64,000 nucleotides of DNA. Origin: Colimorpha_A sp900556615. Lineage in GTDB: Bacteria; Bacillota; Clostridia; Oscillospirales; CAG-272. This document shows positions 43,656-52,924 of this stretch, one piece after another. Position 1 is the stretch's first letter. Every line of letters begins with the position of its first letter. Position numbers and translations under genes: made by a program. The notes beneath the pieces were generated by a model. It saw nothing but the letters and a program-made list of their open reading frames with translations. It searched no databases and was not told where the DNA came from. The DNA lies in NCBI GenBank assembly GCA_963598415.1, contig CAVBUH010000007.1, forward strand, positions 1 to 64,000, written 5' to 3'.

Positions 43656-44759
43656 TTACCTTTTCTCTCCTCCGCAGTATACCTCTTTCAAAGAGAAGTC
43701 ATGGGCGAGAACAAGAAAATCTGCTCTTTTTCCGGGAGTAATACTCCCGATATCGTCAAAGCCTATCATTGCGGCAGGATTTGAAGTAGCGCAGGAGACT
43801 GCGCCTGCAAAGGGGATTTTTCTGAAAGCCGAGTAATTTTTTACGGCGTCAAGAAGCTCAAGCGTGCTTCCGGCGATCGCTCCGTCAGAGGTATATGCTT
43901 TGCCGCCGTTCAGGCATACAGGATTCCCGGCAATAGAGTAATTTCCATCGGGACAGCCGGTTCCCTCCATAGAATCGGTGATGAGAACCACCTTTTCGGG
44001 GGATTTCACTTTTCCGATAAGCGATACCGTTTCGGGAGCAAGATGAAACCCGTCGCATATAATCTCGGTATAGGCGTCGGACAGAAGCCCTGCCAGGACC
44101 GCTCCTCCATTCCGATGATGAATCGGAGGCATCGTATTAAAAAGGTGTGTGAAGGAACGAAGTCCCTGCGAGACGAGCGACATAGCCGTTTCAAAATCAG
44201 CATCGGTGTGTCCGAGACCGGCGGTTGCCCCATGAGCCAAAAGCGCGGATAAGAATTTTCCGTTACGGTCAAGCTCATAGGCGGCGGTGACATGAAGCTT
44301 CATAGCTCCTGCACGTTCCGCGAAAAGCGCCGCTTCTTCCTCTGAAAGCGGTGCCAGATGCGAGATGTTGTGAGCACCGCGTCGCTTCGGATTCAGATAT
44401 CTTCCTTCAATATGGACAGCGCGGAATCCTGCTTCCTTTACCCTGGATACAGCATCGAGCATATTTTCAAGAGTATCGGAGGCAAGCGTTGGAACCACGG
44501 TTGTGACGCCCTTTGCCGCATACAGCTTCTTCATTTCTTTCATTTGCGTAACAGAAGCGGATATGAAGTCAAAGCCGCCTCTGCCGTGAGTATGAACATC
44601 AATGAGCCCCGGAAGGATTAATGCGCCGTCCATATCGACGGCATTTTCATATGCGCGTATTTCGGCAAATTTTCCATTTTCAACCGTTAAGCCGCCCTTT
44701 TTAAAGCTTCTGTCTTCTGCGTTATAGAGAAGGGCGTTTTTTATTCTCAAGGAGCTCAT
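43656..44759 (-). CDS. nagA: N-acetylglucosamine-6-phosphate deacetylase
   Basis: Removes acetate from GlcNAc-6-P to give GlcN-6-P. The 367-residue amidohydrolase has the metal motif LPGLIDVHTHGRGGFDF (about 49-65), HIEGRYLNPKRRGAH, HVTAAYE, the His of LGHTDAD, THLFNTMPPIHHRNGG, and the catalytic Asp in ITDSMEGTG. Length is typical (370-390). Its ATG overlaps the nagB stop by four bases (ATGA), so the pair is translationally coupled. In HIEGRYLNP the usual Pro after Gly (EGPFL) is Arg-Tyr, a small change near the active site. It serves mucin GlcNAc and sialic acid breakdown. Confidence 0.95.
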   Translation of the reverse strand: MSSLRIKNALLYNAEDRSFKKGGLTVENGKFAEIRAYENAVDMDGALILPGLIDVHTHGRGGFDFISASVTQMKEMKKLYAAKGVTTVVPTLASDTLENMLDAVSRVKEAGFRAVHIEGRYLNPKRRGAHNISHLAPLSEEEAALFAERAGAMKLHVTAAYELDRNGKFLSALLAHGATAGLGHTDADFETAMSLVSQGLRSFTHLFNTMPPIHHRNGGAVLAGLLSDAYTEIICDGFHLAPETVSLIGKVKSPEKVVLITDSMEGTGCPDGNYSIAGNPVCLNGGKAYTSDGAIAGSTLELLDAVKNYSAFRKIPFAGAVSCATSNPAAMIGFDDIGSITPGKRADFLVLAHDFSLKEVYCGGEKR

Positions 44760-45517
44760 AGCAAAATAACGGTTTCAGGGTGCTTTTTTACGATTTCGCC
44801 TGCCGCCTCCGCGTCAAGAATGACGAATACCTTATCCGATACCATCTGGAGTATAGAAGCCGGGACCTCCGGCGTGACCTCTCCGAAAAATGCCTTCTCA
44901 ACAATTTCCGCCTTATTCGCACCGTTTGCGATAAAGAGTATTTTTTTTGCGTTCAGAATGGTTTTGCAGCCCATAGAATAGGCATATTTCGGTACCTCGT
45001 CCGCCGAGTCGAAGAAGCGGGAATTGGCTTTGATCGTACTTTCGGTCAGCTTTATTTTTACCGTTCCCGTTGAAAAGCTGTCGTTTGGTTCGTTAAATCC
45101 GATATGACCGTCGAGTCCGATGCCGAGAAGCTGGATATCAATTCCGCCGAGCGATTGAATCAACGCATCATAACGGGCGGTTTCGGCGTCAGCGTCGGGA
45201 TTGGTACCATCCGGCAGATGTACATTTTCTTCCTTGATATTGATTTTGTCAAAAAGGTTCTTATGCATAAAATAAGAATAGCTTTGGTCGTTTTCAGGAG
45301 ACAATCCGCAGTATTCGTCGAGATTTACGGTTTTAACCTCCTGAAAGCTGAGTCTGTTTTCTTCAAATCTTTTGACTAATTCGGCATAAAGACCGAGAGG
45401 GGTGGAGCCTGTTGCGAGTCCAAGCACCGAATCGGGCTTTAACGTAATCTGCGACGCTATGATGTCGGCAGCGCGGCAGCTCATGGCTTCATAATTGCTG
45501 CATACTGTAATTTTCAT
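44756..45517 (-). CDS. nagB: Glucosamine-6-phosphate deaminase
   Basis: Converts GlcN-6-P to fructose-6-P and ammonia. 253 residues from MKITVCSNYEAMSCRAA. Motifs: LGLATGSTPLGLYAEL (phosphate loop), KTVNLDEYCGL with the catalytic Asp, LLGIGLDGHIGFNEPNDSF with the catalytic Asp and His, and TMGC-like YSMGCKTILNAKKIL. The ATG at 45517 has GGAGATTATT before it; the longer frame to 45592 has no ribosome site. Short family members (about 240-255) like this lack the allosteric tail of E. coli NagB (266). First gene of the nagB-nagA operon. Confidence 0.96.
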   Translation of the reverse strand: MKITVCSNYEAMSCRAADIIASQITLKPDSVLGLATGSTPLGLYAELVKRFEENRLSFQEVKTVNLDEYCGLSPENDQSYSYFMHKNLFDKINIKEENVHLPDGTNPDADAETARYDALIQSLGGIDIQLLGIGLDGHIGFNEPNDSFSTGTVKIKLTESTIKANSRFFDSADEVPKYAYSMGCKTILNAKKILFIANGANKAEIVEKAFFGEVTPEVPASILQMVSDKVFVILDAEAAGEIVKKHPETVILL

Positions 45518-45671
45518 AATAATCTCCATTCCGCTGCCAAAGCGGCAGCACAAATAGCAATAAAGTTCTCCTGTGTTTCCGAAGAAAGCCAAAATGGAGC
45601 AGGGTTCATTTTACGGAATTTTTAAGCGTGAAACACAGGCGCTTGCATATGCTCTGAATTTATCTTTTTTG

Positions 45672-45835
45672 TTAGGGCAATACTTTGCTGTTTCCGGCAG
45701 GGTATCTGTCAGCCTCTTTTCCGATATTCATGCGAATTTTATCGGAAGAGGAGCGGTGTTGTCTTCGCAAGTTGTTTTGACTGTTGAATAATTTGACGGC
45801 GTATTTGCATTGTCGGAACTATATGGCAGATCTTA
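45672..45835 (-). repeat. Degenerate R1 repeat
   Basis: TTAGGGCAATACT at the left and GGCAGATCTTAA at the right, with TTTTCCGATATTCATGCGAA and ATCGGAAGAGGAGC in the centre. It is heavily decayed compared with the other copies. Confidence 0.45.
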
Positions 45836-45968
45836 ATGTTTTCAAAAATTTCTCAAAAACGACGGTTAAACGGATGTGATTCCTTAGATAAGATAGGATG
45901 TTTCTATAAATATTTTCCGCCGTTTCCCTAAAGAAAAGGCTGAAGTTTTTTGCCGTTCCGGTTTTTCG

Positions 45969-46907
45969 CTACACCGCCGCCGCTCCTATAATGCCGGCGT
46001 CGTTTCCGAGAGAGGCGGCAGCAATTTGGGTTTTATTTGATTCGGGAGCGCAGATAAGATCGCTTATCCGGCTTCGGAGAGGAGAAAGAAGAGTATCTCC
46101 CTCTCGGCAAATACCACCGCCGATACAAACGATCTCGGGCTGAAGGAGATTGATGAGATTGGAGATGCCGAGAGCAAGCTCGGTAATAAAGGCGTTTACA
46201 ACGCCGGAGGACACGGCGTCGCCGAGCCGCATTCCGTCAAAAGCGGTTTTTCCATTTACAAGAGAGGTGCTTCGCGCAATTTCCCAAAGGCGGCTTTCGG
46301 GATTGTTCTGCATGGCGAGAACAGTGCTTTTGATAAGCGCGGTTGCGGAGCAGTATGCCTCAAAGCAGCCGAGCTTTCCGCAGGCGCATTTCCTGCCTCC
46401 GGCGTGGGTAATAATATGACCGATTTCACCTGCTGCGCCGCCGCAGCCTTCTACAATCTTGCCGTCAATTATAATGCCGCCGCCGACGCCGGTCCCGAGA
46501 GTTACGGCAATTAGAGAACGGTGCCCTTTCCCACATCCTGCGATAAATTCTCCGTATGCGGCGGCATTTCCATCGTTTCTCAGTGTTACGGGCTTTCCCG
46601 TCATAGTCTCCACCATAGCAGCGAGTGGTTCATGATGAAATCCGAGATTATCGGCTTTGATCACGGTTCCTCCGGAAATAATACCCGGGGAACCGATGCC
46701 TATGGAACCGATATCGGTTCCGAAAGACAGATCCGCTTCTTCACAGAGCCGGCGGCTGAGTGAAACCATGTCACAGCAGATTTCCTTTGCGCCGCGCGGT
46801 GCCGCAGTGGGAATCGAAGCTTTTTTTATGATTCTCAGGTTTTCATCGACAATTCCCGCGGCGATGTTGGTGCCGCCGAGGTCTATGCCTATTCTGTATG
46901 CTCCCAT
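45969..46907 (-). CDS. ROK-family sugar kinase (glucokinase or ManNAc kinase)
   Basis: 312 residues. The ATP motif is IGIDLGGTNIAAGIV (about 6-20), the catalytic Asp is in RNDGNAAAYGE (near 112), GTGVGGGIIIDG follows, and the ROK zinc site is CACGKLGCFEAYCS with His in GHIITH. ROK kinases phosphorylate glucose, ManNAc, GlcNAc or fructose. Given nanA, nagA and nagB nearby, ManNAc kinase (NanK) is attractive, but the zinc-motif pattern also fits clostridial glucokinase. It is monocistronic on the minus strand. The ATG has only a weak ribosome site. Confidence 0.9.
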   Translation of the reverse strand: MGAYRIGIDLGGTNIAAGIVDENLRIIKKASIPTAAPRGAKEICCDMVSLSRRLCEEADLSFGTDIGSIGIGSPGIISGGTVIKADNLGFHHEPLAAMVETMTGKPVTLRNDGNAAAYGEFIAGCGKGHRSLIAVTLGTGVGGGIIIDGKIVEGCGGAAGEIGHIITHAGGRKCACGKLGCFEAYCSATALIKSTVLAMQNNPESRLWEIARSTSLVNGKTAFDGMRLGDAVSSGVVNAFITELALGISNLINLLQPEIVCIGGGICREGDTLLSPLRSRISDLICAPESNKTQIAAASLGNDAGIIGAAAV

Positions 46908-47103
46908 TTATTTTTTTCACTTTCGGAAAAGTAATTTTTCTGATTTAATCATATCACTGCTGCTTGATTTTTTCTATGGAAAATAGTATAATAATATGTA
47001 AAAAAGAGTATTTTGTTCTTTTTTACCTCAATTTTGGAGAAAAACATGAGGAAGAATGAGTTTTTCCAAACCCGGTCGCTGGAGCGGATGGGTTGAAAGA
47101 AAT

Positions 47104-47283
47104 TTAAGGCAATACCGCCGGGTGCATAGCTAACGCCTTTATTGCGCATTTGCTTGCATCTATTCCGTCAACCTTCACAAATTTCGTCGGCAGAGGAGTC
47201 ACTCTTGCCTCCTCAATTTGTTTTGTTTGACGAAAAATCCGGCGGCGCAACTGCACAACAATCATTGTGCGGTATTGCCTTAA
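47104..47283 (-). repeat. R1 palindromic repeat, copy 16
   Basis: Close to the consensus in reverse: TTAAGGCAATACCGCCGGGT at the left, ATTGTGCGGTATTGCCTTAA at the right. Confidence 0.92.
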
Positions 47284-47298
47284 ATGTCGAGCATGCAG

Positions 47299-47361
47299 AA
47301 CAGATGAAAGCAAATGCGCAATAAAGGCGTTAGTGTGTACCCAGCGGTATGGTGGTCTTAA
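47299..47361 (+). repeat. R1 fragment (right end only)
   Basis: ACAGATGAAAGCAAATGCGC then AATAAAGGCGTTAG and GGTCTTAA match the right third of R1 in plus orientation, directly beside copy 16. Confidence 0.7.
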
Positions 47362-47551
47362 GCTACTCTCGAATATTATATGATATCCGAAAGGATAATT
47401 AACACGGTGAGAATAGATGAAATGCGCCGCATTTATGGTTGTAGACAGTTTGCGTTTTTTGTTTAGCGGGATTTCAGCCCCGACAGTACCGCACCCTACG
47501 TCTGATCAAGCAATCGGTTTATTATCCGATAGTTATGACCTGATAAAAGTT

Positions 47552-47887
47552 TAGGGAATTACTGAATCAATCGTCAACGAATTTTTCCGGCAGATTGATT
47601 GCCCGGCATCGTTAAAAAGCTTGAAATAGGAAGGCTATGCCGCCGGGTTCTAACGGTAGCGCAGTCGTATTTTTCGTTAGACGATACCAATTGAGGAGGC
47701 AAGAGCGGTTTCCTCTGCCGATGAAATTTATGAAACATGACGGGGGATATGGACAAGCAGGTATACTATCAAGGCACAAGGCGTTAATTTGCGATGTTGT
47801 CTTAACCATATTCCTACGTTTTTTGCCTTACCGTTCAAAAAATCATCTCGGAAATCGGTATAGCAGATTGATTCGACGGATTCCTTA
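47552..47887. repeat. R3 repeat interrupted by R1 copy 17
   Basis: Halves 47552-47629 and 47806-47887 join to give an R3 like 28699-28849 (GATTGCCCGGCATCGTTAAA, CTTGAAATA, ATTCCTACGTTTTTTGCC, TTACCGTTCAAAAAATCATC). The R1 insertion point after CTTGAAATA is the same as at 21000. Confidence 0.75.
47630..47805 (+). repeat. R1 palindromic repeat, copy 17 (nested in R3)
   Basis: Has ATTTTTCGTTAGACGATACC, AATTGAGGAGGCAAGAGC and TCCTCTGCCGATGAAATTTA of the R1 core, with diverged ends (AAGGCTATGCCGCC and GATGTTGTCTTAA). Confidence 0.8.
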
Positions 47888-48030
47888 GCGTGAAAAATAA
47901 GTTCAGCTTATACAGAAGTATATATTGGGGAAAAATTATTCGTAAAAATGGTTTCACTCCATTTTTCTTTCTTCGGAAACAGGGGAGAATTTCATTACTG
48001 TTGGTGCCGCCAGGCGAAAGGGGAATTATC

Positions 48031-48864
48031 GTGTCGGGAGAAAAAGAAGTCGGAAAAATTTTGAAAAATCTTTATTTGATATCCGGTTTTCGGGTATCGC
48101 TTCATGATACGTCGTTTAACGAGACAGCCGCCTATCCGGAGGATATATCGGGCTTCTGTGAGCTTGTACAACAGAATCCAAAAGCGAAAATGCAATGCCT
48201 TTTCACCGACAGTGATGCCTTTGAGCGAGTAAGACATTCCGGAAAGGTCTATCTTTATAAATGTCGGTTCGGTTTGTATGAAGCGGCTTGCCCACTCTTC
48301 AGAAACGGAGTTCTTGCGGGATATCTCATGATGGGACAGGCGCTTGAGGACAGTGAAAACGCGGAAAAGAATGCTTTTGCGGAAGCGCTCCCTTATGTTG
48401 GAAAGGAAGAGGAATTGAAAAAAAGGCTCGCTGCTCTTCCCACAGTGAGCGCAGAAAAGATGAGAGCCTTTGCAGATATTATAACACTTTGTGCGGAGCG
48501 TCTTACCGACAGCGCTTTGTTGGGAGTGCCTCCCGCCGCCGATCTTGCGGCAGCAGCGATAAGGTATATTAACAGAAATATTGGTCGGAAGCTTACGATA
48601 GGAGATATCTGTGCCGCGTTTAATTGCAGTAAATCTACGCTTATGAAGCTGTTTAAAAAAGAATGCGGCGTTACAGTAAATGAATACATTGTTTCGCGCC
48701 GCATTGCAATTGCAAAGGAGCTGCTTCAATATACAGAGCTTTCAGTGGGGACAATAGCGGAAAAGTGCGGCTTTTCGGATTCACTTTATTTCTCGAAGTG
48801 CTTTACTTCGCGTGCCGGCGTATCGCCTTCCGCGTTTCGAAAAAATCCCTTTGGGAAAAGGTGA
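48031..48864 (+). CDS. PocR-AraC transcriptional regulator
   Basis: 277 residues. The N-terminal two thirds is a PocR-type ligand domain (ILKNLYLISGFRVSLHD, CRFGLYEAACPLFRNGVLAGYLMMGQ). The C-terminal end is an AraC DNA-binding domain (LTIGDICAAFNCSKSTLMKLFKKECGVTVNEY, LSVGTIAEKCGFSDSLYFSKCFTSRAGVSPSAFR). The GTG at 48031 has AAAGGGGA eight bases before it and begins at the usual PocR boundary. A longer frame from GTG 47890 has no ribosome site and would run out of the R3 repeat, so it is rejected. PocR domains often sense small hydrocarbon or sugar derivatives; the target is unknown. Confidence 0.85.
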   Translation: MSGEKEVGKILKNLYLISGFRVSLHDTSFNETAAYPEDISGFCELVQQNPKAKMQCLFTDSDAFERVRHSGKVYLYKCRFGLYEAACPLFRNGVLAGYLMMGQALEDSENAEKNAFAEALPYVGKEEELKKRLAALPTVSAEKMRAFADIITLCAERLTDSALLGVPPAADLAAAAIRYINRNIGRKLTIGDICAAFNCSKSTLMKLFKKECGVTVNEYIVSRRIAIAKELLQYTELSVGTIAEKCGFSDSLYFSKCFTSRAGVSPSAFRKNPFGKR

Positions 48865-48994
48865 GAAGAACGAACGCAGGAAAAAATGAGGGATACGGCG
48901 TTTATTTCAGAAAAGCACCGAAGAAAAATACTGAACAGGCATTGGTTCTAAGCTGCAAGTCAAAGGCACGTTGACAAAAATGAAAAAATAACTT

Positions 48995-49176
48995 TTAAGG
49001 CAAAACCGCACAGTTCTGACGGTACAGAGCGCAGTCAACATTTTTCGTTACACGATACAGATTGAGAGGAGGCAGGAGGGCTCCTCTGCCGACGAATTTC
49101 ATGAAGTATGACGAGATATGGACAAGCAGATATACCGTCAAGGCGCAAACCTGAGCCTGGCGATGTGGCCTTGAAG
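48995..49176 (+). repeat. R1 palindromic repeat, copy 18
   Basis: TTAAGGCAAAACCGCACAGT at the left, GCGATGTGGCCTTGAA at the right. The core CTCCTCTGCCGACGAA is intact; the outer parts are diverged. Confidence 0.78.
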
Positions 49177-49280
49177 CTTATGAACATCTGAAAGAGTGTG
49201 TTATAAAAATCGCTTGCATCGGAGAGAACGGTTTCGAGCTTTTCCTAAAGCCGTGTTGATTTCCTTTTGAATTTATTGGT

Positions 49281-50372
49281 TCAATGATTAAAAATAGCAC
49301 AGATTTCCGAAATTCTCGAATGATATTTCACCGGTTCAAAGCACCTCAGCGCGATGATCTCATCCATAAAGATGTCCCGAAGAGGTGTTTTTTTGTTCTT
49401 GGAAGGAATCTGAAGCTGCTGTTTGGAAAACCTCAGTCGATTGACAAGGGGGGAGATGTGCGGCATGATTTTCGGAAGAGCGTCAAAATCAGCGGCGCAT
49501 TGAGCGCATTCCTCAAGATTGTCAAGAGCCTTTTCAGGTTCGTCAACAGACATATAAAGCACTGCAAGATCGCGAAGCAGCATCATATGTACGTAAGCAC
49601 CCTCGAAAATATCCCCGCTCGGGTAGATCATTTTTCTGAGCTTCTTTGCAAGCTCGCAAAACTCGATTTTTTCCTTTGTACCGAGGCTTTCGTCGTTTTC
49701 CGTATAGGAAGTGATAGCGGAGGAAAGGAGAGAGGTATAAGAGGAGATATTTTCCTGAATTGCGGTCAGCTTCGCTTCTCCTTCCGAGATAATGGGGAGC
49801 ATGTCCTCGCGGCAGATTTTTCTTCCCGGAAGGGACATAGCGATCTCTCGCGCTTTTTCTGTGTCGTTCAGATCCTCATAATAATGCAGACAAAGCAGCC
49901 GTTTTGCTTCAAGACGGATCGGATCCTCTGTACAGTGGGAAAGAATATCGTCCCCGATTTCAAGAATTTCTCCCGAATAATGTTTTATTGCAGCGGGCCT
50001 GTCACAGTTTAGATACAGTCCGTACATAAGAAGAACCTTGAGGCGGTATTCATCAGGAAAATGCATGATACCCTCTCTTGCTGTTTCGACGGCGTCCTTT
50101 ATGTTTCCGGAGGCGACTTTTTCGTAAAAGCCGTCGGTGTATTCGCGAATTTTATCTTCATTGTCGAACATTTCCATGCAAAGGAGTTCGTCCGTGGAAA
50201 CGCCAAAATAGTTTGCTATTGTCGGTATAAGCTCAAAATCAGGATATAATTCTCCGTTTTCCCATTTGAGTACCTCCTTACAGGTCACCCCGAGATATCT
50301 TGCAAAATCATCTTGAGATACCTTCTTTTCCTCTCTGTGAAGCTTGATTTTTTCTCCGATGTTGATAAACAT
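49281..50372 (-). CDS. XRE-family regulator with TPR-like sensor domain
   Basis: 363 residues. The N-terminal XRE helix-turn-helix (IGEKIKLHREEKKVSQDDFARYLGVTCKEVLKWENGELYPD, about 4-44) is followed by helical repeats up to the end (DAVETAREGIMHFPDEYRLKVLLMYGLYLN, LEAKRLLCLHYYEDLNDTEKAREIA, LRDLAVLYMSVDEPEKALDNLEECAQCA) like TPR sensors in RRNPP-like regulators. ATG 50372 has GAAAGGA upstream; the longer frame to 50444 is not supported. No secreted peptide gene was found beside it, so a quorum role is only a possibility. Confidence 0.85.
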   Translation of the reverse strand: MFINIGEKIKLHREEKKVSQDDFARYLGVTCKEVLKWENGELYPDFELIPTIANYFGVSTDELLCMEMFDNEDKIREYTDGFYEKVASGNIKDAVETAREGIMHFPDEYRLKVLLMYGLYLNCDRPAAIKHYSGEILEIGDDILSHCTEDPIRLEAKRLLCLHYYEDLNDTEKAREIAMSLPGRKICREDMLPIISEGEAKLTAIQENISSYTSLLSSAITSYTENDESLGTKEKIEFCELAKKLRKMIYPSGDIFEGAYVHMMLLRDLAVLYMSVDEPEKALDNLEECAQCAADFDALPKIMPHISPLVNRLRFSKQQLQIPSKNKKTPLRDIFMDEIIALRCFEPVKYHSRISEICAIFNH

Positions 50373-50857
50373 TTTAGTTTTTCCTTTCGTATTGGCGAGT
50401 TTGTATATCTTTTCTTTTTTGGATTTAACATAATAAAGGGACAAATTTCGGATTTTTGCTGTGTGATCTTAGCGAAGTTTTTGAGAATTTTCAGGGTTTT
50501 TTCAAAAAAACTCTGAATGAGGTAATATCCATGCTGCTGAGGTGCATGTTTATGGAACTCTGTCTTATACCGCTACTTTTTCTTGAAAAGAAAAAGGCAA
50601 AGAAGAATAAACTGCTAAAGACAAAGCATGTCATAGGGCTCCGTCCCGCCGCTGCATAGGGAATTCACCCTTAAGACCCTTTTTTCAAAAGTTTTTGCGG
50701 GTTTTTAAGGAGCTTTTTTCAAAAAGCTAAATGGAGTTTGGGTAATGCCCCGGCTTGATTTTGTCACCAATTTGACAGATTCCGCAAAGCAGATTCTGTC
50801 GGTTTCATTTCTTAAAAGAAAATCGAATGGACATTTTTAATATAACTAAATTCCAAT
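50373..50857. other. Gap without a convincing gene
   Basis: Contains two A/T-rich inverted repeats (GTTTTTTCAAAAAAAC near 50496 and AGCTTTTTTCAAAAAGCT near 50711). A 67-codon plus-strand frame (50456-50659) has no ribosome site and a low-complexity Lys-rich tail, so it is not called. Confidence 0.45.
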
Positions 50858-51322
50858 TTATAAATCAATCGGCGTTCTGTTATCGGAAAACGTCAAATGA
50901 AAAGAGTTGAAAAATTGATAAGATGCTGTCAGCCGTACCCCGTCACTCAACTTTCCTTCAAGATAACTTTTTCCTAAAAGTGTATCTGCTTTTTCTTCGT
51001 TGATATAAAGAGATCTGCATAGTAAACCGGTGTAAATCAAAATACTATCATTTTGCGTTTCAGCGGTTTTTGTGCCACAGTAAAGTACATCTATAACGAA
51101 AGTAATGAGTGACATAATAGAAATGAAAAATCCGCAAGCCGCAGGAATAACCAAATATGTACGAGAATAGGAAATCAACTGCATCCCCCAAACCGTTTCA
51201 ACCACTTTGCCTTGCTCTCGCCATACAAGTGATAAAATGACAATTATCATACAAGAAACAAAGAGAACTATCTCTATTACTCTTCGTTTGATAGTCTTGC
51301 TTCGTAATTCCTTTTTTAACAC
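50858..51322 (-). CDS. Two-helix membrane protein of unknown function
   Basis: 154 residues with a GTG start at 51322 (GAGGTAATTTAA before it). A basic N-terminus (LKKELRSKTIKRR) and two membrane helices (about 16-33 and 57-80) are followed by a soluble C-terminal domain with TGLLCRSLYINEEKADTLLGKSYLEGKLSDGVRLTASYQFFNSFHLTFSDNRTP. The end could be a small beta domain outside or inside. No family is recognised. It belongs to an AT-rich accessory zone. Confidence 0.6.
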   Translation of the reverse strand: MLKKELRSKTIKRRVIEIVLFVSCMIIVILSLVWREQGKVVETVWGMQLISYSRTYLVIPAACGFFISIMSLITFVIDVLYCGTKTAETQNDSILIYTGLLCRSLYINEEKADTLLGKSYLEGKLSDGVRLTASYQFFNSFHLTFSDNRTPIDL

Positions 51323-51466
51323 TTAAATTACCTCGTTAAATTCTGTTTTTACTACTTTCCAAAAAGTTTTTCATCTGCTCCGCAACGGCTTTATTTATCG
51401 TCGCATGGCAGGATTGTTTCAAATATAATATGGGGATTGATTTGCCCGATAAATTGGAATTAACTG

Positions 51467-51622
51467 TTATTGAATTTGAGATGCAATCGTATTTAGTGCA
51501 GATGCAATTTGACTACCAATATTGCCACTTGCTTCAAGGATTGCATTGCCAATAATCACAGATCCCGTAATAATCGCAGCGGCAACAATAATTTTTCCAA
51601 TCAAGTTTTGATATTCTTTCAT
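51467..51622 (-). CDS. Small membrane peptide
   Basis: 51 residues, start MKEYQNLIGKIIVAAAIITG with AAAGGAGAAA before the ATG at 51622. One glycine-rich hydrophobic helix (about 9-28) and an amphipathic Ser/Ala/Ile-rich end. Not recognised. The size, the good ribosome site and the helix are consistent with a small membrane regulator, a toxin-like peptide or a bacteriocin-like product, but no antitoxin or immunity gene was identified. Confidence 0.5.
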   Translation of the reverse strand: MKEYQNLIGKIIVAAAIITGSVIIGNAILEASGNIGSQIASALNTIASQIQ

Positions 51623-51720
51623 AGTGTATTTCTCCTTTACAAGTTCTGATTTTACCATGAAATATCGGCTGTAAGCTATGATATATTTCATGAGAGGGCA
51701 GAAAGCTCTCTCTCTCTTTT

Positions 51721-52059
51721 TTATAGCTTTCCAACGGTAAGAGCGATGATTTTCTTAATATTATCCGGTTGAGAAAGGGCATTTGCGGCAGCTTTGTTGC
51801 GGCGGAGTACCCCGCATTTAAGGCAGCGGTGGGTGATAATGTATCCTCGTTTGGGATCGGGTTCGGCGGCAACCGGTTCCATCAGTCCGCCGCATTCGCT
51901 GAGACGGTCACCGGGGTTGATATCAAGATGTACAGAATAAAGACAGAAGGGACAGTGGTTCCGGGAACTGTATCCAAGAGGGAGAACCTCTTTTCCGCAG
52001 TTCCGACAAATAAACCCGGTGTCGTTTTTAGTGAAAATTCTTGCTCCGGTGTTTTCCAT
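51721..52059 (-). CDS. RNHCP-domain zinc-ribbon protein
   Basis: 112 residues. Four CxxC pairs are visible: CRNCG and CPFC near the start (with the RNHCPFC motif that names the family), ECGG, and CLKCG. Motif order FICRNCGKEV - SRNHCPFCLYSVHLD - GDRLSECGGLMEP - HRCLKCGV fits the family exactly. The role is unknown, probably nucleic-acid or ribosome binding. Start has GGAGG upstream on the minus strand. Its plus-strand shadow is not a gene. Confidence 0.85.
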   Translation of the reverse strand: MENTGARIFTKNDTGFICRNCGKEVLPLGYSSRNHCPFCLYSVHLDINPGDRLSECGGLMEPVAAEPDPKRGYIITHRCLKCGVLRRNKAAANALSQPDNIKKIIALTVGKL

Positions 52060-52722
52060 TTAAAAAACCTCCTGAAAAACAGCTACAAAATTATTATAAC
52101 GCAAATTAAAAGAGATTGCAAGAGGAATAACGGAAAACAAAAATCGGGTTGTATAGTGTTTCAAATAAATATAAAATCAAAAGCGAGACAAGCTGTTGGA
52201 TTGGTTAAAATGAATTGTTATATCTCTGTCTAACGGCAAGGATCTCGTTACTTCATAAAATTTCCATCAATCATAAAAATACTGTCGCACCCAATATTAT
52301 AATTATATAAAGAAAATTCGTTTGTTTGCACACGGTATGGATCCGTATGCTGGAAATATTTGTTCAGAAAAATCAGTCTTATCGCTACAAATCGTAATAA
52401 AACAGTTTTGATTTTTAAAATCCTTTATTGCAATCAAATATTTTTTCATTTTATTGCTTTTTGTTTTCTAATTTTAAGCTTATAAACCATTATAAGATGA
52501 TTTTGGTAAAAATGATCGTTTTGTTCTTTTACAGCTATTTTTCCGGTTTGGTATCTATATTTCGGAAGTTTTTTTGGTATTTCGGGGGTGAGTGCAGTCT
52601 ATTGATATTTCTGCCATGTTCCGTATTTCCTTAATTATGAGTTTGAATGACTGCCGCCTCTTTGTACATGTTTCCATAAGAGGTTACATCTTTAACAATA
52701 TTTATTTCATCCTGTAAACAAA
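52060..52722. other. AT-rich gap without a recognised gene
   Basis: A 68-codon plus-strand frame at 52428-52634 has only weak support (hydrophobic, no ribosome site). No repeat of the R1-R4 families occurs here, unlike most other long gaps, which suggests recently acquired DNA. Confidence 0.45.
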
Positions 52723-52919
52723 TTAATTATAAAACTCGTACCATTCAGTTTCCTCGCCTATGGGTGTTTGCATACATAATTTTCTAAACTGAGCTTTACC
52801 GGGTTCTAATAAAAATCTCCTTTTTTATACTTCTCTCGGCAATTTTCATAGATTCTTCGGCAATATGTGCCTTCACTTCAAACTCATCTACAACAGTTTC
52901 TTCTATGCTATTATATATT
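52723..52919 (-). pseudogene. Remnant of a coding gene with a frameshift, end of the restriction-modification locus
   Basis: On the minus strand one frame reads SIEETVVDEFEVKAHIAEES and on to IKKEIFIRTR, then a stop. Shifting frame gives LLEPGKAQFRKLCMQTPIGE and ends EWYEFYN before TAA at 52723. Both parts look protein-like and join without a gap, so a single-base change probably broke the frame. No start codon remains. The product family is unknown. Confidence 0.4.
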
Positions 52920-52924
52920 TTTCA

